Shown here: positions 25,086 to 33,330 of the stretch, one piece after another
How positions within the stretch are numbered: position 1 is the first letter of the stretch
Layout: each line of letters opens with the position of its first letter
Assembly: GCF_031085295.1 (NCBI RefSeq)
Contig: NZ_JAVFWO010000001.1
Span: forward strand, 396,400-460,399
Source of the DNA: Microbacterium psychrotolerans
GTDB lineage: Bacteria > Actinomycetota > Actinomycetes > Actinomycetales > Microbacteriaceae
Length of the DNA stretch: 64,000 bases
Direction of reading: 5' to 3'
Notes under the pieces: model-generated
What the model was told of the DNA's origin: nothing
Seen by the model: only the letters and a program-made list of their open reading frames with translations
Database searches by the model: none
Translations under genes and position numbers: made by a program

Positions 25086-26411
25086 CTAACGGGACGAAGC
25101 GTCCTCCGCGTGAGCATGCTCTCCGGCCTCGAGCTCGGACCCGGGCTCGGTGGCCCCCTCGGCGTCGTGAGGCGAAGCGGGCTCTTCGGCCTCGTCGGGG
25201 TCCCCGACCTCGGCTCCCTCGGGATCCTCAGCGTCGGGCGCAGCGGCCTCCCCGGCCACGGGCTCCGCGGCCTCACCGGACTCGGGGACAGCGGCGTCCC
25301 CGGCCACGGGCTCCGCGTCTTCAGCCCCGGACTCGGGGGCTGCGTCCTCGGAGTGCTCGGCCTCTCCGCCGTTCGCATCCTCGCCGTCCTCACGCTGCTC
25401 CACCTCATCGGACGGAACGACCTCGTCCTCCGCTCCGGCGGCCGCTGCGAAGCGATCGGTCGCGGCGCGCAGCGCGGCGGCGATGCCCGGCTCGGAGGCC
25501 GCGTGCGCGGCATCCGGGATCATCGTGAAGTCCGCCTCGGGCCACGCCCGGTGCAGATCCCAGGCGGTCATCGCCGGCGTGCACACGTCGTAGCGGCCCT
25601 GCACGATGACGGCGGGGATGTGCCGGATGCGGTCGACCCCGTTGATGAGCTGATCCGGCGCGAACCAGCCGCCGTGCAGGAAGTAGTGGTTCTCGATGCG
25701 CGCGAACGCCACGGCGGCGCGGGGCTCGGACATCGCCTCGACCAGCTCGGGGTCGGGCAGCAGGGTGAGGTTCGCCGCCTCCCATCGCGACCAGGCGACG
25801 GCCGCCGGCACGTGCACGGCGGGGTCGGGGTCGGTGAGGCGGCGGTGGTAGGCCTGCATGAGCTGCGAGCGCTCGAGGATCGGGATGGGGGCGATGAAGT
25901 CCTCCCAGAGGTCGGGGACGACGGATGCCGCACCGCCCTCGTAGAACCACTCCAGCTCGTGGCGGCGCAGCGTGAAGACGCCGCGCAGCACGATCTCGGT
26001 CACCGCCTGCGGGTGCGCCTCGGCGTAGGCGAGAGCCAGGGCGCTCCCCCACGATCCGCCGAACACCTGCCACCGCTCGATGCCGAGGTTCTTCCGCAGC
26101 AGCTCGATGTCGGCGACGAGGTGCCACGTGGTGTTGTGGCGGAGGTCGGCGTCCGGGTCGCTCGCGTGCGGGGTGGAGCGCCCGCAGCCGCGCTGGTCCA
26201 GCAGGATGATGCGGTACCGCTCGGGGTCGAAGAACCGGCGGTGCCAGGGCGACGTGCCGGCGCCCGGACCTCCGTGCAGGAACACCACCGGCTTGCCCTC
26301 GGGGTTGCCGCTCTGTTCGTACGCGATGCGATTGCCTTCGCCGGCGATGAGCATGCCGGTGTCGTAGGGCTCGAGAGGCGGATAGAGGATGTCGTCGAGG
26401 TGTTCGTTCAC
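25086..26411 (-). CDS. pip: Proline iminopeptidase with long acidic C-terminal tail
   Basis: Residues 1-320 are a standard prolyl aminopeptidase of the alpha/beta-hydrolase fold: oxyanion loop HGGPGAGTSPW, DQRGCGRSTPH, nucleophile S120 in GGSWGSALAL, and the acid and His in GRYDVCTPA and PDAAHAA. It releases N-terminal proline from peptides. From about residue 325 to 441 the protein continues as an Ala/Glu/Asp/Pro/Gly tail with internal near-repeats such as AEPVAGDAAVPESGE and AEPVAGEAAAPDAED. The usual enzyme has no such tail. The GTG at 26411 overlaps the metallopeptidase stop by four bases, so the two are coupled. Confidence 0.92.
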   Translation of the reverse strand: MNEHLDDILYPPLEPYDTGMLIAGEGNRIAYEQSGNPEGKPVVFLHGGPGAGTSPWHRRFFDPERYRIILLDQRGCGRSTPHASDPDADLRHNTTWHLVADIELLRKNLGIERWQVFGGSWGSALALAYAEAHPQAVTEIVLRGVFTLRRHELEWFYEGGAASVVPDLWEDFIAPIPILERSQLMQAYHRRLTDPDPAVHVPAAVAWSRWEAANLTLLPDPELVEAMSEPRAAVAFARIENHYFLHGGWFAPDQLINGVDRIRHIPAVIVQGRYDVCTPAMTAWDLHRAWPEADFTMIPDAAHAASEPGIAAALRAATDRFAAAAGAEDEVVPSDEVEQREDGEDANGGEAEHSEDAAPESGAEDAEPVAGDAAVPESGEAAEPVAGEAAAPDAEDPEGAEVGDPDEAEEPASPHDAEGATEPGSELEAGEHAHAEDASSR

Positions 26412-27277
26412 AGGCTGCTTCCCGACACGCTGAAGGTGTCGCAGGCAGACACGCCGCCCTGGTATCCGGCCTCGAACCAGCGCTGACGCTGCTCGCTGGA
26501 GCCGTGCGTCCAGGATTCGGGGTTCACCACGCCCCCGGATTCCTGCTGGATGTGGTCGTCGCCGACGGTGCCGGCCGCGTTGAGCGCGTCGGTGATCTGC
26601 TGCGGGGTCGGCTCCTGCAGGTACGGCACGCCGTTGTCGTCGACCTCCTCGGTCATGCCGCCGACCCAGGCGCCGGCGAAACAGTCCGCCTGCAGCTCGG
26701 TGCGCACGCCGTTGCTGTCGGGGCCTGTGCCGTTGTTCGGGTATTCCTCCATGATCCCGGCGAGGTGCTGCACGTGGTGCCCGTACTCGTGCGCGAGCAC
26801 GTACAGCTGGGCCAGCTCGCCCGCGGAGGCGTCGAACTGCTGCCGCAGCAGGCCGAAGAACGTCGGGTCGATGTAGACGGTCTCTTCGGGCGGGCAGTAG
26901 AACGGGCCGGTCTGATTGGATGCCGTGCCGCACTGGGTCGGGGTCTGCACGTCGACGATCACGAGCTGGGGAGCGCGGTACCCCTGCATCTGCGAGGTCC
27001 AGTACTCGTCGAGCACCACGCTGCCGGCGGCGAGGCGGCACGCGTCGTTGCGGTTCGCATCGGCGCCGGTCTCGCACTGCTGGATCTCGGACTCCTCGCC
27101 TGCGCCGGCCTGCGGTGTCCCGGGAAGGATGCTCGACAGGTCCTGTCCGGTGAACAGCTGGAACAGCAGTACGGCGATCGCGCCGATGCCGGCGATGCCA
27201 CCGCCCGCCACCGCCGCGCCCGCTCCTCGACGCCGCGCCGTGTTCCCCCCGACGTTGGCGTTCTCATTGAACGTCAT
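26408..27277 (-). CDS. Membrane-anchored neutral zinc metallopeptidase (YpfJ/KPN_02809 family)
   Basis: The 289-residue protein has a short basic cytoplasmic start, one membrane helix (about residues 20-43) and an extracytoplasmic domain. H163-E-Y-G-H-H168 is the zinc-binding HExxH signature, and YIDPTFFGLLRQQF, ELQADCFAGAW and YQGGVSACDTF are family landmarks. Four cysteines could form disulfides outside the cell. The function of this family is poorly known; it is probably a protease at the cell surface. The ATG at 27277 is chosen because it is the first start in line with the family. It shares the divergent gap with mdh. Confidence 0.88.
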   Translation of the reverse strand: MTFNENANVGGNTARRRGAGAAVAGGGIAGIGAIAVLLFQLFTGQDLSSILPGTPQAGAGEESEIQQCETGADANRNDACRLAAGSVVLDEYWTSQMQGYRAPQLVIVDVQTPTQCGTASNQTGPFYCPPEETVYIDPTFFGLLRQQFDASAGELAQLYVLAHEYGHHVQHLAGIMEEYPNNGTGPDSNGVRTELQADCFAGAWVGGMTEEVDDNGVPYLQEPTPQQITDALNAAGTVGDDHIQQESGGVVNPESWTHGSSEQRQRWFEAGYQGGVSACDTFSVSGSSL

Positions 27278-27357
27278 GCCTGTCACGGTACCGCGATCGC
27301 CTGATCGCACACAGGAACGCCACAGAATCGAGCGGATTGCGTACAATGCCGCGGGCA

Positions 27358-27363
27358 TAGGCT
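27358..27363 (+). promoter_or_regulatory. Candidate -10 (TAGGCT) of mdh
   Basis: TAGGCT ends six bases before the mdh ATG at 27370, the leaderless arrangement. A second hexamer, TACAAT at 27342-27347, is closer to the -10 consensus and would give a short leader, so two start sites are possible. Confidence 0.4.
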
Positions 27364-27369
27364 CGAGGC

Positions 27370-28392
27370 ATGGCGAGCGAACCCACGACCGTGACCATCA
27401 CCGGCGGCGGCGGCCAGATCGGTTACGCGCTGATGTTCCGCATCGCGGCCGGCGACATGCTCGGAGCCGATCGTCCGGTTCGGCTGCGGCTGCTCGAGAT
27501 CCCGCAGGGCATGCGGGCCGCCGAGGGCGCGGCGCTGGAGCTGCAGGACTGCGCGTTCCCGCTGCTGGTCGACGTCGACGTGACCGACGATCCGCTGACG
27601 GCCTTCAACGGCACCCGCATCGCGCTGCTCGTCGGCGCCCGCCCCCGCACCGCCGGCATGGAGCGCGGCGACCTCCTGGCGGCGAACGCCGGCATCTTCG
27701 GTCCGCAGGGCAAGGCGATCGGCGCCGTAGCCGACGAGGACGTGCGCGTGGTCGTGGTGGGCAACCCCGCGAACACGAACGCGCTCATCGCCGCGGCATC
27801 CGCTGCACCCGATGTGCCGGCCGACCGCTTCAGCGCCCTCACCCGCCTCGACCACAACCGCGCCGTCGGCCAGCTCGCCGAGACGCTGCAGGTCGCGGCG
27901 GACGAGATCGCCGACCTCGTCGTGTGGGGCAACCATTCCGCGACGCAGTTCCCGGACGTCTCGCACGCGATCCTCGCAGACGGGATGCCGGTGCCCGACG
28001 CACTGGCCGAGCGCCTGGGTGGACGCGAGCAGGCGACGGCGTGGCTAGACGACGTGTTCATCCCCCGGGTCGCGAAGCGCGGCGCCGAGATCATCGAGGT
28101 GCGCGGCTCGTCGTCGGTCGCGTCGGCGGCGAACGCGGCGATCGACCACGTCCGCGACGAGCAGCTGGGGTCGGGGCGCGGACTGACGTCGGCGGCCGTC
28201 CTCTCTCGCGGCGAGTACGGCGTGCCCGAGGGCCTCGTGTGCTCGTTCCCCGTGACCTCGCGCGGCGACCGCGCCGGCTACCGCATCGTCGAAGGGCTCG
28301 ACCTCGACGATCGTGCGCGCGGGCGCATCGACGCCTCGGTGGCCGAGCTGGTGGCCGAGCGCGACGCCGTGCGAGACCTCGGAGTGCTCTGA
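27370..28392 (+). CDS. mdh: Malate dehydrogenase
   Basis: The 340-residue NAD-dependent enzyme interconverts malate and oxaloacetate in the citric acid cycle. The glycine-rich NAD loop is [16 protein letters not shown]. The substrate arginines lie in [27 protein letters not shown] binds cofactor, LDHNRAV carries the active-site Asn/Arg, and [11 protein letters not shown] has the catalytic His. This is the LDH-like MDH group with a long active-site loop. Length is slightly above the usual 328-330. It is a single gene, divergent from the metallopeptidase. Confidence 0.95.
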   Translation: MASEPTTVTITGGGGQIGYALMFRIAAGDMLGADRPVRLRLLEIPQGMRAAEGAALELQDCAFPLLVDVDVTDDPLTAFNGTRIALLVGARPRTAGMERGDLLAANAGIFGPQGKAIGAVADEDVRVVVVGNPANTNALIAAASAAPDVPADRFSALTRLDHNRAVGQLAETLQVAADEIADLVVWGNHSATQFPDVSHAILADGMPVPDALAERLGGREQATAWLDDVFIPRVAKRGAEIIEVRGSSSVASAANAAIDHVRDEQLGSGRGLTSAAVLSRGEYGVPEGLVCSFPVTSRGDRAGYRIVEGLDLDDRARGRIDASVAELVAERDAVRDLGVL

Positions 28393-28415
28393 CCTCTGCG
28401 AAATGAGCCCGGCAA

Positions 28416-28421
28416 TAGGCT
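28416..28421 (+). promoter_or_regulatory. Candidate -10 (TAGGCT) of the antiporter gene
   Basis: TAGGCT ends seven bases before the GTG at 28429, the leaderless spacing. It lies 24 bases after the mdh stop, so the antiporter may have its own start site besides read-through from mdh. Confidence 0.4.
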
Positions 28422-28428
28422 CTGAGTC

Positions 28429-30270
28429 GTGGAAGTGCTGATCGTCGTCATCATCGCGATCGTCGTCATCGCGCTCGCGACGGCGGTCGCCCCGAAGCTC
28501 GGCATCGCGGGGCCGCTGATCCTGCTGCTCATCGGAGGCGCAGTCAGCCTGCTGCCGTTCGTCGAGGTCCCCGAGATCAATCCGGAGTGGATCCTGGTCG
28601 GCGTGCTGCCGCCGCTGCTCTACTCGGCCGCGGTCGCCCTGCCGGCGATCGAGTTCCGGCGCGACTTCGGGCCGATCGCGGGACTGTCGTTCCTCCTCGT
28701 CATCCTGAGCTCCCTCGTGCTGGGCGTCTTCTTCATCGCCGTGATCCCCGGCATCCATCCGGCCATCGCCGTGGCCCTGGGCGCGATCCTGAGCCCCACG
28801 GATGCCGTGGCCACCTCCATCGTCAAGCGGCTCGGCGTCTCGCGGCGCGTGGTGACGATGCTCGAGGGCGAGAGCCTGCTCAACGACGCCACCGCGCTCG
28901 TGCTGCTGCGCACCATGATCGCCTCGGTCGCGGTCGCCACCACGGTCGCCGGCGACACCACCGTCGGCGTGGGGTTCCTGCCGGCCTTCGCGTGGGGCGT
29001 CCTTGTCGCCGTCGTCGTCGGCGCGATCATCGGCTTCCTCAACCTGCGGCTGCGGGCCCTCATCAAGAACTCCGCCGCCAACACCGCGGTCGGCTTCGTC
29101 GTGCCCTTCATCGCCTACATCCCCACCGAGGAGCTCGGCGGGTCGGGGCTCGTGGCCGCCGTCGTCGCCGGCATCGTCACCGGGCAGGGCGCGGCGCGGT
29201 GGTTCACCCCCGAGCAGCGCCGCTCGGACGAGCACAACTGGCAGACCATCGAGCTCGTGCTCGAGGGCGCCGTCTTCCTGGTGATGGGGCTCGAGCTGAG
29301 CGACATCGTCACGCAGAACGTGCAGGACCACAACGGCCTCGGCACCGGCCTCGGCATCGCGGCGGGTGCGCTCGCGATCATCATCGCGGTGCGCGCGGGC
29401 TACGTGTCGCTCCTCGTCTGGCTGCAGAGCCGGCGCGCCCGCGGTCGCCAGCGAAGCCGGCTCGAGGCGATGTCGGCCCGGATCGACGAGATCGCCGCCG
29501 GCGGCGCGGTGCGCTCCGGCGCCGCGGCGGAACGGGGAACGGATGCCGCCGCCTCGCGAGACGATGCGGCCCGGCCGACGGCATCCCGTCGCCGCCGTCG
29601 CAACCGGCGCAACGAGGTGAGCCTGGACACCCCCCGGGCCCAGCGGCGGCTCTCGTCGATGCGCGAGCGGGTGTCGCGCGCGATGAGCGACCTTGACTAC
29701 TACCAGGCGTCGCCGCTCGGCTGGAAGCACGGCGCCATCATCGTGTGGGCGGGCATGCGGGGTGTCGTGACGCTGGCCGCTGCGCAGACGCTGCCGCGCG
29801 ACGACACCTCCGACCGCGCACTGCTGGTCTTCATCGCCTTCGCGGTCGCGGTCGGCAGCCTGATGCTGCAGGGCTTCACGCTGCCGTGGCTCGTCAGCGT
29901 GCTGCGGCTCGAGCGGTCGGGCGACGACAGCCTCGACAGGGCTGAGCAGTCGGCCCTCGACGACGAGCTGCGCGACGCGGCCGTGGCCGCGCTGTCGAGT
30001 CCGGCCCTGCGCCGCCGCGACGGCACGGAGTTCTCCGACGATCTCGTCGAGGTCGTCGGCAGCCGCATGGTCGACCCGCCCGATGAGACCGACACCCTTC
30101 CGACGCGCGACCTGCTGGAGCTCCGACTCGCGATGATCGAGGCGATGCGCACGCGGCTCAACCAGCTCTCGTCCGGCGGCGGCTACAGCACGCCGGCGCT
30201 GCGCCACGCGCTCGCCGAGCTCGACGCCGACCAGCTGAGCCTCGAGCTGCGGCTCGACGACGAGGACTGA
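28429..30270 (+). CDS. Na+/H+ antiporter, CPA1 (NhaP-like) family
   Basis: The 613-residue protein has about twelve helices in residues 1-470 with the CPA1 core ILSPTDAVATSIVKRLGVS and LEGESLLNDATALVL, which hold the ion-binding Asp residues. It exchanges external protons for internal Na+ or K+. Residues of about 330-410 form an Arg/Ala-rich cytoplasmic insertion between helices, and the last 130 residues are a soluble, acidic helical tail that could sense pH. The GTG start at 28429 fits the first helix. It follows mdh by 36 bases on the same strand. Confidence 0.9.
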   Translation: MEVLIVVIIAIVVIALATAVAPKLGIAGPLILLLIGGAVSLLPFVEVPEINPEWILVGVLPPLLYSAAVALPAIEFRRDFGPIAGLSFLLVILSSLVLGVFFIAVIPGIHPAIAVALGAILSPTDAVATSIVKRLGVSRRVVTMLEGESLLNDATALVLLRTMIASVAVATTVAGDTTVGVGFLPAFAWGVLVAVVVGAIIGFLNLRLRALIKNSAANTAVGFVVPFIAYIPTEELGGSGLVAAVVAGIVTGQGAARWFTPEQRRSDEHNWQTIELVLEGAVFLVMGLELSDIVTQNVQDHNGLGTGLGIAAGALAIIIAVRAGYVSLLVWLQSRRARGRQRSRLEAMSARIDEIAAGGAVRSGAAAERGTDAAASRDDAARPTASRRRRRNRRNEVSLDTPRAQRRLSSMRERVSRAMSDLDYYQASPLGWKHGAIIVWAGMRGVVTLAAAQTLPRDDTSDRALLVFIAFAVAVGSLMLQGFTLPWLVSVLRLERSGDDSLDRAEQSALDDELRDAAVAALSSPALRRRDGTEFSDDLVEVVGSRMVDPPDETDTLPTRDLLELRLAMIEAMRTRLNQLSSGGGYSTPALRHALAELDADQLSLELRLDDED

Positions 30271-30343
30271 GCGGCTGATCGTCGGCCTGGCGCGGCGGGA
30301 GCCTCTGCTGGTGAGACAATGGCATCGAGCGAGGGGGCCTCAC

Positions 30344-30835
30344 ATGAGCGAGACGACGAAGACGCCGGACGCCGCGCATACGCACGCGGCTCCCGTCACC
30401 GGGTCGACCGCGGCCGACACCGCGCCGCTGCACCTGCCGCACCCGGCTGCGGACTGCCCGAAGTGCTTCACCGAGCTGCAGCAGAACCGCGACTGGTGGC
30501 AGGCCCGGCCCGCGGGCTCACGGCTGGTCGGACTCGTGATCGCGCGCGACGACATGCCCTCCGTCGTCGAGCAGCGCAATGACCTCACGCGCTTCGGGGT
30601 GTCGATCGACGGGTTCCGGCATCCGGCCCCCGAGACACTCGAGTCGTGGGAGGAGCGGCTCGTGCGCCTCTTCGGCACGCTGCGACGCGGAGACGTGCTG
30701 GTCGTCGCGAACGTGCACGCCCTCGGCCGCGACATCGACGAGGAGGCGCGCACCGTCGCCGAGCTGCACCGGCGCGGCGTCGTCGTGAAGGTGGTCAGCC
30801 ACGGCGGCCGCCACCTCTACGACGCCGGACGCTGA
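30344..30835 (+). CDS. Serine-recombinase-fold protein lacking catalytic residues
   Basis: The 163-residue protein has an N-terminal part with a CPKC pair (ADCPKCFTEL) and then a resolvase-like domain: SRLVGLVIARDDMPSVVEQ aligns with the first strand where recombinases have the catalytic serine, and RGDVLVVANVHALGRD plus AELHRRGVVVKVVS align with the strand carrying the D-R-L-G-R motif. The serine is missing and the first Arg of that motif is Ala. There is no DNA-binding domain. It therefore cannot be a working recombinase and may be a regulator or binding protein. GAGGGGG seven bases upstream supports the ATG at 30344. It converges on the FHA operon. Confidence 0.75.
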   Translation: MSETTKTPDAAHTHAAPVTGSTAADTAPLHLPHPAADCPKCFTELQQNRDWWQARPAGSRLVGLVIARDDMPSVVEQRNDLTRFGVSIDGFRHPAPETLESWEERLVRLFGTLRRGDVLVVANVHALGRDIDEEARTVAELHRRGVVVKVVSHGGRHLYDAGR

Positions 30836-30856
30836 TCAGGCCGGTCGGCGGTCGGC

Positions 30857-30881
30857 AGCGCCGGCGCGCTCACCCGGCGCT
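30857..30881. terminator. Possible terminator hairpin between converging genes
   Basis: AGCGCCGG (30857-30864) pairs with CCGGCGCT (30874-30881), an 8-bp all-GC-rich stem with a nine-base loop, in the 45-base gap between the recombinase-fold gene and the FHA gene. Its last base is the last base of the FHA-gene stop codon. No T run follows. Confidence 0.4.
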
Positions 30882-31633
30882 CAGGCGTCGTCGTCGCCGC
30901 GGGAGTCGCGCGCGCCGCTGAGCGCGTTCGCGCGCTCCTCGTCGAGGAGCGGCAGATCGTCGCGCGTGACCAGGCGCGCCGCGAGCGCGTGCTCGACGAG
31001 CCGCACCCGCCGGTTGGTGGCATACGAGCGGACACCGCCGCGCATGCCCGGGACCCCGATGCGGTCGAGCTTGTCGCACACGTTGTCGAGCTTGCGGTTG
31101 AATCGCGTGAGCGTCCAGCCCAGCCGCTCGGCGGCCTGCGCCGAGGTCGGCAGCTCGCTCATGCCGGTTCCCTCGCGGCGCAGCACCGGCTCGGCGAGCG
31201 CGAGGATCATGACGCGCTGGCTGTGGGTGAGCGGCACGTCGCCGATCGTGCTCAGCCCGTCGTCGTCCGGCGGCTGCTGCGTGTCGCGGAACGTCGGCTC
31301 AGCGGCGTGGATCGTGAGCTCGTAGGTCGTCGGTCCTGCGCTGAAGATCACGGATGTCGCGGCGAACACCAGCGGCAGGCGCGCACCCGGGGCGAGCCAC
31401 GCCTGGACACGACCACCGGTGTCGGTCACGGTCGCCGACAGGCGCGAGCCCACGTTGGACAGCAGCCAGAGTCCTTCGACGTTCTGGATCGTGAGGAAGT
31501 TGCGATGCAGGAACAGGTTGTCGTCGATGGCGAGGTCGCCTTCGCGGCCCACCGTGAACACGGTGTCGGGCGCGACCGAGAACTCCTCGCCCGCGAACTC
31601 CACTCTCAGCGTGTCGGCAACGGCAGCGGTCAC
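30881..31633 (-). CDS. FHA-domain protein with C-terminal helix-turn-helix-like region
   Basis: The 250-residue protein has an N-terminal FHA-like beta sandwich (about 1-110; VFTVGREGDLAIDD, then LHRNFLTIQN) which would bind phosphothreonine. Residues of about 130-235 are helical and read like a DNA-binding domain: LTHSQRVMILALAEPVL, SAQAAERLGWTLTRFNRKLD and GVRSYATNRRVRLVEHAL. It is the last gene of the operon and its GTG overlaps the kinase stop by four bases. It could carry a kinase signal to transcription, as FHA-containing regulators do. The DNA-binding role is inferred from helix pattern. Confidence 0.8.
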   Translation of the reverse strand: MTAAVADTLRVEFAGEEFSVAPDTVFTVGREGDLAIDDNLFLHRNFLTIQNVEGLWLLSNVGSRLSATVTDTGGRVQAWLAPGARLPLVFAATSVIFSAGPTTYELTIHAAEPTFRDTQQPPDDDGLSTIGDVPLTHSQRVMILALAEPVLRREGTGMSELPTSAQAAERLGWTLTRFNRKLDNVCDKLDRIGVPGMRGGVRSYATNRRVRLVEHALAARLVTRDDLPLLDEERANALSGARDSRGDDDA

Positions 31634-33330
31634 GGCGCGCACCCCCGGCTCGGCGTCTGCTGGGCTCGGCCGTTTCCACGCACGAGGGTGACGTCGATGC
31701 ACGTCGGCCCCGACGTCACGGCGGGCACGACGACCTCGGCGGAGTCGACGGACTGGGACTCGGTGGTGGGGTCGCTCGCCGAGACCGGTTCGACGATGTA
31801 GCTGTCGCCGTCCTGCGGATCGGGATTCGTCCACGTGAAGCGCACACCCCCGTCGACGACCGCACCGGCCACGTCCTCCACCGGGGGCACGACCATCGAG
31901 ATCGGATCCTGCGGCCTCGACGAGCCGGAGGGCGTCGGCGGGTCCTGAGACGTGCCCGACAGCAGGCCGGGAAGCGACACTCCGATGATCACCGCGACGA
32001 TCACCAGGGCACCGGCGCCGAGCCCGATCCACAGCCCGGTGCGCCGGCGCGGCGCGATCTCGTCGGGGTCGGATGCGGCGACCTCTTCGCCGCCGGGGGC
32101 GAACATCCCCGGGATGGGCGGCGCAGCCCCGTGCTCGCGGAGGGTGCCGCGAGACACGGTCGTGGCATCGGTCGTCGCGGATCCCGTGGTCGCCGGGGCG
32201 CGCAGCACCGTCTCGTCGAGAGACACCGGCAGGGCCGCAGGGCTGCGGAGCTGCGTCTGCTCGTACGCCGACGGCGGAGTCATCGACCTCGCGACCGTCT
32301 CGTCGACCGGCGCCGGCTCGAACCGCGACGCCGCCGGCGCGGTGACCGCCGACGGACGCGTCATTCCGGCCGCGGGAGTCGTCTCGGGGTTGATGCTGAC
32401 GACGCCGCGCACGCGTGTGAGCCCGTCGTCCTCGTTCTCCTCGATGTCGTCCGGAAGCTGATCGTCGAGGATGTCGATCGGCGTCACGGAGTGCGACAGC
32501 TCGATCTGCACGGTCTGCAGCGCACGCGCGAACGCCAGCGCGCTCTCGTAGCGATCGGCGGGCGACTTCGCCATCGCCCGCTCGAGCGCCCGCTGCAGCG
32601 ACAACGGCACGTCGGCGCGGCCGAGAGACGGCAGTGCGAGCGTCTCGATGCGGTGGATGAGCTCGGCGGCCGTGTTGCGCTGACCGGGCAGCTCGAACGG
32701 CGACCGGCCGGCGAGGAGGGTGTAGACGGTGGCCCCGAGCGCCCACACGTCGGAGCGCGGGTCGCTGCGGGGGACGTCGGCGAACGACTCCGGCGGCGAC
32801 CAGGGGATCGACAGACCCGCCGACTCGGCAGCTGCATTCGTCGTCGACGCGATGCCGAAGTCGGTGAGCGCCGGACGGTTGTACTCGGTGACGAGGATGT
32901 TCGCCGGCTTGATGTCGCGGTGGAGCACTCCGGCGCGGTGGGCGGTCTCGACGGCGGCGGCGACCTGCACGCCGACCCGGAGCGACTCGGCGATCGAGAA
33001 GGGCTCGCGGCGATAGCGCACCTGCAGGTTCGGGCGCGGGCAGTACTCCATCACCAGGTACGGGCGGCCGTCCTGCGCGACGCCGGCCTGGTAGATCGTG
33101 ACGATCGCCGGGTGAGTCGACAGCATCGCCATGACGTTGGCCTCGGCGGTGAACTCCTCGACCGAGCCGCTCGACATGCGCTCCGTGAGCAGCACCTTGA
33201 CGGCTACGCGCCGCTTTGGCAGCTGCTGCTCGTACAGGTACACGTCGGCGAAGCCGCCGGACCCGAGCAGGTCGACATAGGTGAAGCCCGGCAGATCGGG
33301 CGGTGCCATCGGCGCGCGCTTGGGACTCAC
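31630..33330 (-). CDS. Transmembrane Ser/Thr protein kinase with fibronectin-like ectodomain
   Basis: The 566-residue protein has an N-terminal kinase domain (about 16-275): glycine loop LLGSGGFADVYLY, K45 in VAVKVLL, the catalytic loop H137-R-D139-I-K-P-A-N, DFG at 157-159 and WSPPE in place of APE. A Thr/Pro/Ala-rich linker with many possible phosphosites follows. One membrane helix lies at about 432-453, then a 110-residue extracytoplasmic part that reads as one fibronectin III-like domain (GVRFTWTNPDPQDGDSY, ending TCIDVTLVRGNGR and RGCAP). It should sense an external signal and phosphorylate the FHA partners. It overlaps both neighbours by four bases. Confidence 0.93.
   Translation of the reverse strand: MSPKRAPMAPPDLPGFTYVDLLGSGGFADVYLYEQQLPKRRVAVKVLLTERMSSGSVEEFTAEANVMAMLSTHPAIVTIYQAGVAQDGRPYLVMEYCPRPNLQVRYRREPFSIAESLRVGVQVAAAVETAHRAGVLHRDIKPANILVTEYNRPALTDFGIASTTNAAAESAGLSIPWSPPESFADVPRSDPRSDVWALGATVYTLLAGRSPFELPGQRNTAAELIHRIETLALPSLGRADVPLSLQRALERAMAKSPADRYESALAFARALQTVQIELSHSVTPIDILDDQLPDDIEENEDDGLTRVRGVVSINPETTPAAGMTRPSAVTAPAASRFEPAPVDETVARSMTPPSAYEQTQLRSPAALPVSLDETVLRAPATTGSATTDATTVSRGTLREHGAAPPIPGMFAPGGEEVAASDPDEIAPRRRTGLWIGLGAGALVIVAVIIGVSLPGLLSGTSQDPPTPSGSSRPQDPISMVVPPVEDVAGAVVDGGVRFTWTNPDPQDGDSYIVEPVSASDPTTESQSVDSAEVVVPAVTSGPTCIDVTLVRGNGRAQQTPSRGCAP

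Noticed and set aside
23382..26486. A 1034-codon open frame on the plus strand
   Set aside because: It runs antisense across the helicase, the intergenic gap and the iminopeptidase, all of which have clear family motifs on the minus strand.
28045..30207. A 720-codon minus-strand frame
   Set aside because: It is antisense to the malate dehydrogenase end and the antiporter, and reads as charged low-complexity sequence.
30344..30835. Site-specific recombinase or mobile element marker
   Set aside because: No catalytic serine, no DNA-binding domain, no flanking repeats or other mobile genes.
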